Shown: positions 47,669 to 56,416, numbered from the stretch's first letter. The stretch is 64,000 bases of DNA from Skermanella mucosa (GCF_016765655.2 NZ_CP086106.1:2104501-2168500), one strand, 5' to 3'. The notes: a model not told the origin generated them from the sequence alone. Made by a program: numbers and translations.

Positions 47669-48301
47669 CTATTCGCCGGGCTGGCTCGCTTCCTCGCCTT
47701 TAGGCCGTCCGTTCCATTGCCGGTAGAAGCGATAGCCGAACAGGAGGACGAGGGCGGCGACGATGACGGTGCTGATCGGGCTGATATAGGCTTCCACCGA
47801 TTGCCACTGGCCGCGCAGGATATAGCCGCAGACCGCGAGCGCCCCGGTCCAGGCCACGGTCCCGATCGTGGAGTAGAGCAGGAAGGGAAGCATGGGCATG
47901 CCGCTGATGCCCGCGGGAACGGAGATCAGGGTCCGCACGCCGGGGACCAGTCGCCCGATCAGGACCGCCACCCCTCCATGGCGTTCGAACCATTCGGTGG
48001 CGCGGTCGATATCCTCGGGCGATACCGTGATCCAGCGCCCGTAGCGCTCGGCGAAATGGCGCATCCGCTTCGCGCCGTACTTCTTGCCGGCATAGTACCA
48101 GGGCAGCGCTCCGGCGATCGAGCCGAGGACGCCGGCCACGATGACCCCGACCAGCGACAAGGGACCCTCGGCCGCGGTGAAACCGGCGAGCGGCATCACG
48201 ACCTCCGACGGGATCGGCGGAAAGACGTTCTCCAGGAACATCAGCAGCGCGATGCCGGCATAACCCAGCGAGTTCATCAGACCAGTGATCCAGTCAATCA
48301 T
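47669..48301 (-). CDS. DedA-family membrane protein
   Basis: A 210-aa inner-membrane protein of the DedA/SNARE-associated family. The conserved DedA blocks are ENVFPPIPSEVVMPLAGF, GSIAGALPWYYAGKKYG and RLVPGVRTLISVPAGISGM, with the re-entrant Gly/Pro residues and charged E-R residues used in proton-coupled lipid (undecaprenyl phosphate or phosphatidylserine/PE) flipping in better-studied members. The C-terminal 20 residues are charged and cytoplasmic. Which lipid it handles is unknown. It lies 84 bases after the second antiporter on the same strand, so co-transcription is possible. Confidence 0.9.
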   Translation of the reverse strand: MIDWITGLMNSLGYAGIALLMFLENVFPPIPSEVVMPLAGFTAAEGPLSLVGVIVAGVLGSIAGALPWYYAGKKYGAKRMRHFAERYGRWITVSPEDIDRATEWFERHGGVAVLIGRLVPGVRTLISVPAGISGMPMLPFLLYSTIGTVAWTGALAVCGYILRGQWQSVEAYISPISTVIVAALVLLFGYRFYRQWNGRPKGEEASQPGE

Positions 48302-48385
48302 GTCATTCCAACCTTGAGCCTTGGTCGACCTTGCATCGGCAGATCGCAGTGAGAACCGCGAAGCGGCCGTTCCGTTGCAGTTCGA

Positions 48386-50272
48386 TCATTTGCGGTCGCC
48401 TCCGCCTCGCTTCAACTCGCGCCGGGCGCGCCGTTCGGCCCGGCGGGCCTTGCGGTGCTGACGGCGCTGCCACAGTCGGAAATAGAAACGGCTGCGGGCG
48501 GCGTCGAGGGCGTGGAGCAGGTCCTCCGGCCGGGGAATCACGGGGACGCGCAGGCCGGCCGGCGGAGTGGCCGGTTCGAGGGCGAGCCCGACGGTAAGCA
48601 GCTTGCCCTCGTCCATGTCCCGCGCGATCAGTTCGACCGAGCCCATGCGCAGCCGGTCGCCGACCTCGACCGCGTCGCGGAATTCCTGCCGGAACAGGTC
48701 GGACAGGGTGAGCCTGGCGTTCCGGACCGAGAGGGGCAGGCCGTAAAGCTCGGCCAGGGAGCCCACTGTGATGTCAGCCTTCAGGCTCAGGTCGCCGAAG
48801 AACTGACGGTCGTCCTCCGCCAGTTCGCGGGTCTCGCCGAACAGCCGGTCGAGCAGCGCCACGCGCGACGGGGCGGTGAAGAGATAGACCAGGTCGCCTG
48901 CCTGGAGGTGGCGGACGCTGTGGATCGTCTGGACTTGGCCGTCCCGGATGATCAGCGAGGGGCGTGCCCAGCGGGGCAGGCGGTGCCCGGTCACCACCGG
49001 GCTGTGCTCGCGGATCGTGTAGGCGACCAGTTCGTAGTCGGCCTGCCCCGGCAGTTCCAGCTCGACGCGGTCGACCGGACCGATGCGCGGCGGCACGATC
49101 AGCTTCAGCCAGTGGGCCAGCGGCCTGATCGTCCAGCCCTGGACCAGCAGCGACATCAGGACGATCAGGAAGGCGATGTTGAAATAGAGCTGGCCGTCGG
49201 GCAGCCCGAACAGGGTCGGGACGATGGCGAGCAGGATGGACACCGCGCCGCGCAGCCCGACCCAGGCGATGAAGGTGGTCTCGTTGGCCGTGAAGCGGAA
49301 CGGCGCCAGGCAGAGCCAGACCGCCAGCGGCCGGGCGACCAGGATCAGCACCAGGGCGAGCAGCGCGGCGGGAACCAGCAGCCCGGGAAACTGGGACGGC
49401 GTCGCCAGCAGGCCCAGCATGACGAACATCACGATCTGGCTCAGCCAGGTCAGCCCGTTGTGGAAACGGCGCAGGCTCTGCGCGCCGCGCAGCTTGGCAT
49501 TGCCGGCGATCAGCCCGGCGACATAGACCGCCAGGAAGCCGCTTCCCCCGAGCGTCCCGGCGACCGCGAAGATGAACAGCGCGAGCGACAGGGAGACGAC
49601 GGGGTAGAGGCCCTGCTCCAGGCGTATGCGGTTGATCGTCATGATCAGCAGCCACCCGCCGGCCAGGCCGAACAGGACGCCGCCGCCGATCTGGCTGACG
49701 AACATCAGGACCAGGTGCCAGGGTGATTCGGTCCCGCCGGCCGCGATCATTTCGACCAGGGCGATGGTCAGGAAGATCGACATGGGATCGTTGGTGCCCG
49801 ATTCGATCTCCAGGGTCGACCGGACGCGGTCGCGCAGAGTGATTCCGCCCACCCGCAACAGGAAGAAGACCGCCGCCGCGTCGGTCGAGCTGACGATCGC
49901 GCCGACCAGCAATGCTTCCAGCCAGGGAAGGTCAAGGGCGAAGTGCGCCGCGGCCCCGACGAGGCCCGTGGTCGCGACGACCCCCGCCGTCGCCAGGGTC
50001 AGCGCCGGCCAGGCAGCCGCCTTGTAGCTCGAAAAGCGCGTGTCGAACCCGCTCTCGAACAGAATTATCGCCAGCGCGACGCTGCCGATGAGGAAAGCCG
50101 CCGGCGTGTTGTCGAAATCGATGCCGCCGATCCCGTCCTCCCCGGCGGCGAGGCCGACGCCGAGGAAGATCAGGAGCAGCGGGGCGCCGATGCGGAAGGA
50201 AATCAGGCTCGTGAAGATGCTGACCAGCAGAAGTGCGGCGGCGACGAGAATAATCAGATTGATCAATTCCAT
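48386..50272 (-). CDS. K+/H+ antiporter, CPA1 NhaP2/CvrA type (copy 2)
   Basis: A 628-aa paralog of the antiporter at 44751. The sequence runs LISFRIGAPLLLIFLGVGLA, AGEDGIGGIDFD, ALAIILFESGFDTR and SSTDAAAVFFLLR, and SGTNDPMSIFLT, so the core is nearly the same. TrkA_C is at about 400-480, a CorC/HlyC-like domain at about 490-570, and an Arg-rich tail (RRQHRKARRAERRARRELKR) at the end is absent from copy 1. The ATG has GGAATGG upstream. No inverted repeat like the one before copy 1 is seen. It probably differs from copy 1 in regulation or activation rather than transport chemistry. Confidence 0.9.
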   Translation of the reverse strand: MELINLIILVAAALLLVSIFTSLISFRIGAPLLLIFLGVGLAAGEDGIGGIDFDNTPAAFLIGSVALAIILFESGFDTRFSSYKAAAWPALTLATAGVVATTGLVGAAAHFALDLPWLEALLVGAIVSSTDAAAVFFLLRVGGITLRDRVRSTLEIESGTNDPMSIFLTIALVEMIAAGGTESPWHLVLMFVSQIGGGVLFGLAGGWLLIMTINRIRLEQGLYPVVSLSLALFIFAVAGTLGGSGFLAVYVAGLIAGNAKLRGAQSLRRFHNGLTWLSQIVMFVMLGLLATPSQFPGLLVPAALLALVLILVARPLAVWLCLAPFRFTANETTFIAWVGLRGAVSILLAIVPTLFGLPDGQLYFNIAFLIVLMSLLVQGWTIRPLAHWLKLIVPPRIGPVDRVELELPGQADYELVAYTIREHSPVVTGHRLPRWARPSLIIRDGQVQTIHSVRHLQAGDLVYLFTAPSRVALLDRLFGETRELAEDDRQFFGDLSLKADITVGSLAELYGLPLSVRNARLTLSDLFRQEFRDAVEVGDRLRMGSVELIARDMDEGKLLTVGLALEPATPPAGLRVPVIPRPEDLLHALDAARSRFYFRLWQRRQHRKARRAERRARRELKRGGGDRK

Positions 50273-50681
50273 GAAACCATTCCGGCGCGACTCTTGATTG
50301 TGGCTGAGGAGCCCTTAGGGGACACCCGGTGAGGCTGGGTAGCGTCCCGTGGTTTCCAGTCTATGAGGGACTTTCACCTTTTGTTACGCATCCTTGGGGT
50401 AGCGGCATCCGCGCGGAGGTCCGGCACCCATCCGGGACAAAAACAGGTTTCCGCCCGTCCCAGAAGTAACAATAGATCTGAAGTGACAAACCAAAAGGGT
50501 TAGTAATAGGCTGTATGGATGATGTTACTGATCGAACACATATGTGCCCAAAGCTCACACTACGAAGCAGAAAGGACTTCAGCTAAGTCAGCATTGAGGT
50601 ATCTATACGACCAAGACGACAGCGGGGACGACAAGATCGTGGCTGCGTCGGTTGAATTAATACTCGATAGGGGTAGCTTAA
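50273..50681. other. Divergent intergenic region of antiporter copy 2 and porin
   Basis: 409 bases without a convincing gene. An open frame from 50519 runs into the porin gene in another frame and has no family resemblance. The porin ribosome binding site AGGGG is at about 50669-50673. The right half is AT-rich and should contain the porin promoter and leader, but no single promoter stands out. Confidence 0.4.
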
Positions 50682-51791
50682 ATGAAAAAGATCCTTTTGG
50701 GGACCACCGCGATCGCCGCCGCCGCTCTGTATGCGCAGGCTGCACAGGCGCAGATCACCGTTTCCCTGGGCGGTTACACCGAGTTCTTCGGCGCCTACTA
50801 CGATGACGATGTGGGCAACCGCACGAGCCGTGAGTTCCAGCTCGAGACCGAAATCACCGTCCGTGCCGACGGCAAGGCCGACAATGGCCTGCTCTACGGC
50901 GCCAAGGTCGAGCTGCAGAACTCCTCGGGTGCCAACGCCGGCATCGTGACGGACGAAGCCTCCGTCTACCTCGGCGGCACCTGGGGCCGTATCGAGCTCG
51001 GTGACTTCGACGGCGCCGCCGACACCCTCGCCATCTACGCCCCGCTGATCGGCATCGAGCAGCTCGACGGCGACGCCTACGACTTCCTGGACGTCACCTC
51101 CGGCGGCACCCGCTTCGGCGCCCAGCCCTTCTTCGGCACCATCAAGGCTCCGGACTCGGGCGACTCCACCAAGGTCATGTACCTGACCCCGCGCTTCGCC
51201 GGCGTGCAGGCCGGTGTCAGCTACGCCACCCAGAACGGCAACGAGGGCCAGTCGGTCGTCGGCCTGAAGTCGCAGACGTCCTACCGGGACTTCTTCGAGT
51301 TCGGCGCCAACTACACCGGCACCTTCGCCGGCTTCTCGGTCGCCCTGGGCGCCACCGGTTCGACCGCCAGCGGCGAAGATGCCCTGGGCGCCACCGAGCT
51401 GGAAGACTTCTTCGCTTGGCAGGCCGGTGCCCAGCTCGGCTACGCCGGCTTCAAGTTCGGCGGCGGCTACGTCGACGGCGATGACTTCGGTGCCGCCGCA
51501 GGTACCGTTGCTGGCGATGCGAGTGCCTGGCACGTCGGTGCGAGCTACACCGCCGGTCCGTTCGCCGTCGGCCTCAGCTATGCCGATGCCGAGGGCGCGA
51601 AGGGTGGCTTCACCACCTACACCCCGGACTACAAGACCTACGGTGGTGGCTTCGCTTACACCCTGGCTCCGGGCTTCATCGTCCAGGCCGACCTGATGTT
51701 CGTGGACGAGGACGTCGTCAACCTGACGTCCGGCGCCACGGCCAGCAACGAAGGCTACGTCGCCGTGCTGAGCACCCGTCTGAACTTCTAA
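50682..51791 (+). CDS. Outer-membrane porin (alphaproteobacterial porin family)
   Basis: A 369-aa trimeric beta-barrel porin for passive diffusion of small hydrophilic solutes. The signal peptide is MKKILLGTTAIAAAALYAQA with cleavage after AQA; the mature protein starts QITVSLGGYTEFFGAYYDDD. The rest is alternating beta-strand pattern with Gly/aromatic girdles, GRIELGDFDGAADTLAIYAP as the constriction-loop (L3) region and a C-terminal Phe (STRLNF), the BAM recognition signal. Acidic residues outnumber basic ones. It is followed by two hairpins, the second a strong terminator, and is probably one of the most expressed genes here. Confidence 0.92.
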   Translation: MKKILLGTTAIAAAALYAQAAQAQITVSLGGYTEFFGAYYDDDVGNRTSREFQLETEITVRADGKADNGLLYGAKVELQNSSGANAGIVTDEASVYLGGTWGRIELGDFDGAADTLAIYAPLIGIEQLDGDAYDFLDVTSGGTRFGAQPFFGTIKAPDSGDSTKVMYLTPRFAGVQAGVSYATQNGNEGQSVVGLKSQTSYRDFFEFGANYTGTFAGFSVALGATGSTASGEDALGATELEDFFAWQAGAQLGYAGFKFGGGYVDGDDFGAAAGTVAGDASAWHVGASYTAGPFAVGLSYADAEGAKGGFTTYTPDYKTYGGGFAYTLAPGFIVQADLMFVDEDVVNLTSGATASNEGYVAVLSTRLNF

Positions 51792-51834
51792 TCGAAGTGG
51801 GGACCCGGGCAACCGGGTCCCTCCGGACAGGAAT

Positions 51835-51866
51835 AAAGGGGCAGCGGATAGACCGCTGCCCCTTTT
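51835..51866 (+). terminator. Intrinsic terminator after porin gene
   Basis: GGGGCAGCGG (51838-51847) pairs with CCGCTGCCCC (51853-51862) with flanking AAA/TTT and TTTT. A separate 9-bp perfect hairpin, GGGACCCGG/CCGGGTCCC (51800-51821), precedes it. Confidence 0.9.
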
Positions 51867-51881
51867 CTGCTTTCCGGCCTT

Positions 51882-51929
51882 CAGAACGGCCGTGCCCGCC
51901 TCAGCCAGAACGGCCGTGCCCGCCTCAGC
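51882..51929. repeat. 24-bp tandem duplication
   Basis: Two consecutive copies of a 24-base unit (51882-51905, 51906-51929) beginning CAGAACGGCCGTGCCCGCCT. The stop codon of the glycine-zipper lipoprotein gene (51925-51927) lies in the right copy. Confidence 0.85.
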
Positions 51930-52392
51930 TTGTGATTCGCCAAGTGCCGTCGGCCTGCTGGCAGGCGGTGCCGTTGGCTCGCTCGGCCCGTCCGCCGATA
52001 TAGACGGTATGCTGGTACTCGCGGCAGGTCTGACCGCCAGGGTTCTGGAATGTCCGGGTCGGTTCGATGGTGCCGCGGCGGTCGTTGTCGGGGCTCGACC
52101 ACTGGATCGGCTCGTTCCGTGTGATCGCGGCCTCTTCCGCCTGGACCGCCGTCGTCTGGTCGTCGCCCTGGAGGTGGCGGCTCAACTGCTGGCCGGCCAA
52201 GGCGCCGGCCAGGCTGCCGAACGCGGTGGCCGCGACACGTCCGGTCCCGCCGCCGATCTGCGATCCGAGCACGGCGCCGCCGACGCCGCCGCCCAGACTG
52301 CCGATGACGTCCCCGGTGTTCATGCCTTCGCAGGCGCCGAGTCCGAGTGACAGGGCGGCGAATGCGGCGATGGTCGCTTTGCGGTAGGCCAT
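51925..52392 (-). CDS. Glycine-zipper surface lipoprotein, 17-kDa antigen type
   Basis: A 155-aa lipoprotein related to the RT0821/Lpp0805 and 17-kDa surface antigen family. The signal peptide ends in a lipobox at LGLGACEG (Cys22), followed by a glycine zipper (DVIGSLGGGVGGAVLGSQIG, about 29-48) and a C-terminal beta domain with TRTFQNPGGQTCREYQHTV. The ATG at 52392 follows AGGA. A GGAAC-N16-CGTT promoter begins 37 bases upstream, so the gene is probably induced by the general stress sigma, as glycine-zipper lipoproteins are in several alphaproteobacteria. The gene ends within a 24-bp tandem duplication. Confidence 0.85.
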   Translation of the reverse strand: MAYRKATIAAFAALSLGLGACEGMNTGDVIGSLGGGVGGAVLGSQIGGGTGRVAATAFGSLAGALAGQQLSRHLQGDDQTTAVQAEEAAITRNEPIQWSSPDNDRRGTIEPTRTFQNPGGQTCREYQHTVYIGGRAERANGTACQQADGTWRITS

Positions 52393-52428
52393 GGCGTCGT
52401 CCTTTCTGGAAGGCGTGTTGGCCCGTGC

Positions 52429-52453
52429 AACGCCGGGGTTGTGTGATTGTTCC
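52429..52453 (-). promoter_or_regulatory. EcfG-type promoter of the glycine-zipper lipoprotein gene
   Basis: On the - strand GGAAC (52453-52449), 16 bases, CGTT (52432-52429): exact consensus. Transcription would start near 52420, about 28 bases before the ATG. Confidence 0.75.
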
Positions 52454-52562
52454 GACCGGCGGAGGCCCGGCGGCAGGGGAATGGATGCGGCGCGCTCCTG
52501 TTGTTGCCTCATGCCGGCTGCCGTCGCGGCAGCGGGCCAATGATCACGACAGGAGAAACAGC

Positions 52563-52844
52563 ATGACCCGCATGGCCATCGCCGCATTGGGCCTCGCCCT
52601 GTTCGCCGCAACCGCTTGCGAGAATCTGAGCGAGCAGGGGAGCAACACCCGGCCGGACGGCCGGTCCAGCACCTCCGGCGGCGCGGCCCTGGGATCCCGG
52701 GGCGGCAACGGACCCGCCACCGGCATCCCCCGGACCGGCAATGCCGACGTCGGAGCGCCGCGCACCGGAAGCAGCGACACCGATGCGGCCACGGGCGACA
52801 TGATCCAGCCCGGACCGATCCCCGGCGAAGACATGCTGAACTGA
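52563..52844 (+). CDS. Small predicted lipoprotein
   Basis: A 93-aa protein of no named family. The ATG at 52563 is preceded by AGGAG. Residues 1-19 form a lipoprotein signal with Cys19 or so in FAATACENLSEQG. The rest is a disordered Gly/Ser/Thr/Asn-rich stretch with PRTGNADVGAPRTGSSDTDA, ending GPIPGEDMLN. It resembles the short entericidin-like or unnamed lipoproteins often found beside glycine-zipper genes. It is divergent from the glycine-zipper lipoprotein; they share 170 bases of promoter DNA. The function is unknown; the coding signal is good. Confidence 0.7.
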   Translation: MTRMAIAALGLALFAATACENLSEQGSNTRPDGRSSTSGGAALGSRGGNGPATGIPRTGNADVGAPRTGSSDTDAATGDMIQPGPIPGEDMLN

Positions 52845-52845
52845 G

Positions 52846-52894
52846 GCCGTTCGGCGTCGGCGGCCCCGTTCGGGGGCCCCCGGCGCCGAACGGC
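52846..52894. terminator. Inverted repeat between convergent lipoprotein and ackA
   Basis: GCCGTTCGGCG (52846-52856) pairs with CGCCGAACGGC (52884-52894), with a nested GGCCCC/GGGGCC hairpin. No T tract; it may limit readthrough in both directions. Confidence 0.5.
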
Positions 52895-52905
52895 AGCCCG
52901 GCCGC

Positions 52906-54105
52906 TCAGGCGGCGCTCTGCTCCACCAGCGCTTCCAGAACGTGCAGGCCGATCATCGTCTCCTCGCTGGTCCTCACGACCAGCACCCTCACCGCCGAAT
53001 CGGCAGCCGAGATCACCTGGGCGTTGCCCTCGTTGGCGTCGGCGTCAAGGGTGATGCCGAGCCATTGCATGCCCTCGCATACCCGCCGACGGATCATCGC
53101 CGAGTTCTCGCCGATGCCGGCGGTGAACACCAGGGCGTCGAGCCCGCCGACCGACGCCGCCAGGGCGCCGATCTGGCGGCGAATCGCATGGATGAAATAG
53201 TCGATCGCCCTGGCGGCCCTGGGATCGTCGCTGCGCTCCAGGTCGCGCATGTCGGAGCTGATGCCGGACAGACCCTTCAGCCCCGACTCGTGATAGAGCA
53301 GGCGGGTGACTTCCGGCACCGTCATCCCCGCCGCGCCGATCAGGTGGAGCAGCACGCCGGGATCGATCTGCCCGCTGCGCGTTCCCATGGCCAATCCGTC
53401 GAGGGCCGTGAACCCCATGGTGCTTTCGACGCTCCTGCCGCCGCGAATCGCGCACATGCTGGCGCCGTTGCCGAGATGGGCGACGACGATCCGGCCCGAG
53501 GCGACGTCCGGAGCGATTTCCGTCAGGCGGCGCGCGACATATTCGTAGGACAGGCCGTGGAAGCCGTAGCGCCGTATTCCCTGGTCGAAAAATTTCAGGG
53601 GAATCGCGAACGCCTCGGCGGCGAAGTCGTGGCCGCGGTGGAAGGACGTGTCGAAGCAGGCGACCTGGAGCACGCCGGGATAGCGCGCCTCGACCGCGTC
53701 GATCGGAGCGAGGTTGTGCGGCTGGTGCAGCGGCGCCAGCGGCACCAGTTCCTGGAGCTTCGCCCGGACGGCCGGGGTGATGGCCACCGGACCGGAGAAG
53801 TCCGGCCCGCCGTGGACGACCCGGTGGCCGACGGCAAGGACCCGGGCGTCGCCGAGGAAACCGTCGAGCCATTCGCTGATCACGTGCAAGGCGGCATCGT
53901 GGTCGAGCGGACCGGTGCCGTCCTCCCAGCGGATCTCCGCCAACACCGCGCCGTCCGCGTCCTTCGCGATGAAATGGACGTGCGTGCCGATGCCTTCGAT
54001 CTGCCCCACCGCCAGCATGCGGACGGAGTCGGGACCGGCCGGCGCCTCCACCGAGAACTTGATGCTGCTCGATCCGGCGTTCAGGACAAGGATGGAGTCG
54101 ATCAT
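52906..54105 (-). CDS. ackA: Acetate/propionate kinase
   Basis: Converts acyl phosphate plus ADP to acetate (or propionate) plus ATP. The 399-aa protein has the acetokinase signatures LVLNAGSSSIKFSV at the N-terminus and the second motif around GHRVVHGGPDFSGPV, plus HLGNGASMCAIRGG and GLMPGTRSGDIDP-like AMGTRSGQIDPGV, and AIDYFIHAIRRQIGALAAS. Length matches AckA (about 400). Its ATG at 54105 overlaps the TGA of the phosphotransacylase gene by 4 bases (ATGA), so the two make one coupled unit converting acyl-CoA to acid and ATP. Firm assignment. Confidence 0.95.
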   Translation of the reverse strand: MIDSILVLNAGSSSIKFSVEAPAGPDSVRMLAVGQIEGIGTHVHFIAKDADGAVLAEIRWEDGTGPLDHDAALHVISEWLDGFLGDARVLAVGHRVVHGGPDFSGPVAITPAVRAKLQELVPLAPLHQPHNLAPIDAVEARYPGVLQVACFDTSFHRGHDFAAEAFAIPLKFFDQGIRRYGFHGLSYEYVARRLTEIAPDVASGRIVVAHLGNGASMCAIRGGRSVESTMGFTALDGLAMGTRSGQIDPGVLLHLIGAAGMTVPEVTRLLYHESGLKGLSGISSDMRDLERSDDPRAARAIDYFIHAIRRQIGALAASVGGLDALVFTAGIGENSAMIRRRVCEGMQWLGITLDADANEGNAQVISAADSAVRVLVVRTSEETMIGLHVLEALVEQSAA

Positions 54106-55523
54106 TGCTGCCCTCCCTGGATGCCGCCGAGGTCGAGGATGGCCTTGCCGGTCCTGGCATAGGCCTGATGGAGCTGGGCCAGGGCGCATGAGGCGAGGCG
54201 GGACTTCTCGTCGTCGGCCCGGCTGGTCAGGATGATCGGCACACGGGCGCCGAGCACCAGGCCGGCCGCGTCGGCATGGGCGATGAAGGTGAGTTCCTTC
54301 GCCAGCATGTTGCCGGCTTCCAGGTTGGGGACGATCAGCACGTCGGCGCGGCCGGCGACCAGCGAGGCGATGCCCTTGGTCCGGGCGGCCTCGAGATCGA
54401 CGGCGTTGTCCATCGCGAGCGGGCCGTCGACGATGCCGCCCTTGATCTGCCCACGCTCGGCCATCTTGGACAGGATGGCAGCGTCGAGCGTCGAGGGAAT
54501 CTTGGGGTTGACGGTCTCGACCGCGGACAGGATGCCGACGCGCGGCTGGCTGATGCCGAGCGCCAGGGCCATGTTGATCGCGTTCTGGACGATATCGACC
54601 TTGGTCTCCAGGCTCGGCAGGATGTTGATCGCCGCGTCGCTGACCAGCAGCAGGTGGTCCATGCCCGGAACGTCCATGACGAACACGTGGCTGATCCGGT
54701 GGGCCGTCCGCAGGCCGGTGCCGGATCGGGTGACCTCGTGCAGCAACTCGTCGGAATGGAGGTTGCCCTTCATGATCGCGCCGGCCTTGCCCTGGTGGAC
54801 CAACTCGACCGCATGGGCGGCCGCCGCCTCCGACTGCGAGATCTCGACGATGGGGAAGCGGGAGATGTCGATGCCCAGTTCCTGCGCGATCGCCCGGATT
54901 CGGTCGGCCGGTCCGATCAGGGTCGGCTCGATCAGGCGGGCATCGGCCGCCAGCAGGGCGCCGCCCAGGGAGCTCCGGTCGGTCGGGAACACGACCGCGG
55001 TCGCAAGCGGCGGCAGTGCCGCGCAGGCGCTGATCATGCGGGTGAACTTCTCGTGCCGCTCGATCATCAGCTTGGGCAGCGCCGCGTCCGGCGTGTCTAT
55101 GGGCTCGGTCGGAGCCAGGACGTCGGCGACGCCGTCGGCCACCAGGGCACCGTGCTGGTTGAGCAGCTTGCAGTCGAGGATCACGATCCCGGGTTCGCGC
55201 TTCTCGGTCACCGTGACGGTGATCGAGAGCTCGTCGCCGACATGTACCCGCTCGTAAAAGGAGAGCGTCTGTCCCCGGTAGCGCGTCCCCGCGCCGGGCA
55301 GGGAATTGCCGAGAACGGCCGAGATCTGCGATCCGACCCACATGCTCGGCGCTATCGTGTCGGGATCGACGGTGCCGTTCCGGTCCTGGTCGCGCGGCAG
55401 CGTCAGCGGATTGAGGTTGCCGGATGCATGGGCGAAGACCACCAGATCGTTCGCCGTGCAGATCCTGCGGATCGTCGCCGTATCGCCGATGGAGATCTCG
55501 TTGAAAGTCCGGTTTCTTGCCAT
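54102..55523 (-). CDS. Bifunctional MaoC-like hydratase / phosphate acetyl- or butyryltransferase
   Basis: A 473-aa fusion. Residues about 1-140 are a MaoC/hot-dog domain (FNEISIGDTATIRRICTAND, then YRGQTLSFYERVHVGDELSI), and residues about 160-470 a phosphotransacylase of the Pta/Ptb type (HAVELVHQGKAGAIMKGNLHS, then FVMDVPGMDHLLLVSDAAINI). Together with AckA it would convert an acyl-CoA to acyl phosphate then to acid and ATP. The fused MaoC domain may bind or hydrate 3-hydroxyacyl- or crotonyl-CoA, which fits PHA/PHB turnover and the phasin in this window, but that is inference. The ATG is preceded by AGGGG. The upstream 257 bases hold no gene. Confidence 0.9.
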   Translation of the reverse strand: MARNRTFNEISIGDTATIRRICTANDLVVFAHASGNLNPLTLPRDQDRNGTVDPDTIAPSMWVGSQISAVLGNSLPGAGTRYRGQTLSFYERVHVGDELSITVTVTEKREPGIVILDCKLLNQHGALVADGVADVLAPTEPIDTPDAALPKLMIERHEKFTRMISACAALPPLATAVVFPTDRSSLGGALLAADARLIEPTLIGPADRIRAIAQELGIDISRFPIVEISQSEAAAAHAVELVHQGKAGAIMKGNLHSDELLHEVTRSGTGLRTAHRISHVFVMDVPGMDHLLLVSDAAINILPSLETKVDIVQNAINMALALGISQPRVGILSAVETVNPKIPSTLDAAILSKMAERGQIKGGIVDGPLAMDNAVDLEAARTKGIASLVAGRADVLIVPNLEAGNMLAKELTFIAHADAAGLVLGARVPIILTSRADDEKSRLASCALAQLHQAYARTGKAILDLGGIQGGQQ

Positions 55524-55780
55524 GGGTCCCCTGGAATCACGTCGGCTGCCGAAGCGGCCGTGAGTTGAGGTGGCTGAAATCGGGGTCTGGGCGACGGCGC
55601 CGGGACATGCCGACGACCTTCCCCGTTCAGCGCCGCCACCCTATGACGTCACCATGACGAGTTCATTAGCGTTCCCGGACTTTTCTTCGCGGTGCGGCAA
55701 AACGCCGTCAGGCCGGAGGGGACCGCCCCTGGGGAGTGGTCCTCCGGCCGAACAGCGCTCCCGACATTCGTCCTCGCGGT

Positions 55781-56416
55781 TCAGGCGCTGAGCGCCCGCG
55801 GCCGGTCGAGGCCCTGGTGGATCGCCCACAGCGCGGCCTGGGTCCGGTTCGCCGCCTTGATCTTGCGCAGCAGCTGCTTGACCGACGCCTTGACCACCAT
55901 CTCGCTGAGCGACAGATGGTCGGCGATCATCCGGTTGCTGTCGCCATTGACCAGGCGGCGGAGGATCTCGGCCTCGCGGACGGTCAGCCCGCGCGGCGCC
56001 GCCGGCTTGGAGACAGGGATCCTGAAGGGGGTCAGTCCGGCGGGGAGCAGGATTTGCCCGTCCATCACGCGGTCGAGCGCCGCGATCAGTTCGCCGGGAT
56101 CATGGTCCTTGGTGAGATAGCCGTCGGCGTGCGCCTCGACGGCCTGCCGGAGGCGGTCCGTCTGGAGATTGGAGGTCAGCATCACCAGACGGGCACCGGG
56201 CATGGCGGAGCGCAAGGCCTGAAGCGACTGGGGCCTGTCCGCGCCGGGGTCGAGGACGATCAGCCGAGGCTCCGGCCCGATCTCCGAGGACCGGGATGCC
56301 AGCGCTTCCTCGATGCTCGCATGCTCGGCAACCACCTGGTAGCGCGAGCCTTCCAGCAGGCACATCAGGCCTTGGCGGAACAGGCGGTGCGGGTCGATCA
56401 GCAGGGTCGGGGTCAT
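55781..56416 (-). CDS. LuxR/NarL-type response regulator
   Basis: A 211-aa regulator. The receiver domain covers residues 1-120: LLIDPHRLFRQGL at the start, the phospho-acceptor Asp in LIVLDPGADRP and the conserved Lys in ADGYLTKDHD. The HTH LuxR domain covers about 140-205 (LTVREAEILRRLVNGDSNRM, then IADHLSLSEMVVKASVKQLL). The ATG at 56416 follows GGAGA; the longer open frame upstream has no domain. No histidine kinase gene is adjacent, so it may be an orphan regulator. The acidic pocket has one Asp fewer than usual (DPH instead of DDH), as in many NarL-group receivers. Confidence 0.88.
   Translation of the reverse strand: MTPTLLIDPHRLFRQGLMCLLEGSRYQVVAEHASIEEALASRSSEIGPEPRLIVLDPGADRPQSLQALRSAMPGARLVMLTSNLQTDRLRQAVEAHADGYLTKDHDPGELIAALDRVMDGQILLPAGLTPFRIPVSKPAAPRGLTVREAEILRRLVNGDSNRMIADHLSLSEMVVKASVKQLLRKIKAANRTQAALWAIHQGLDRPRALSA

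Noticed and set aside
50519-50806. Open frame before the porin gene
   Set aside because: Overlaps the porin start in another frame and shows no coding signature after 50680.
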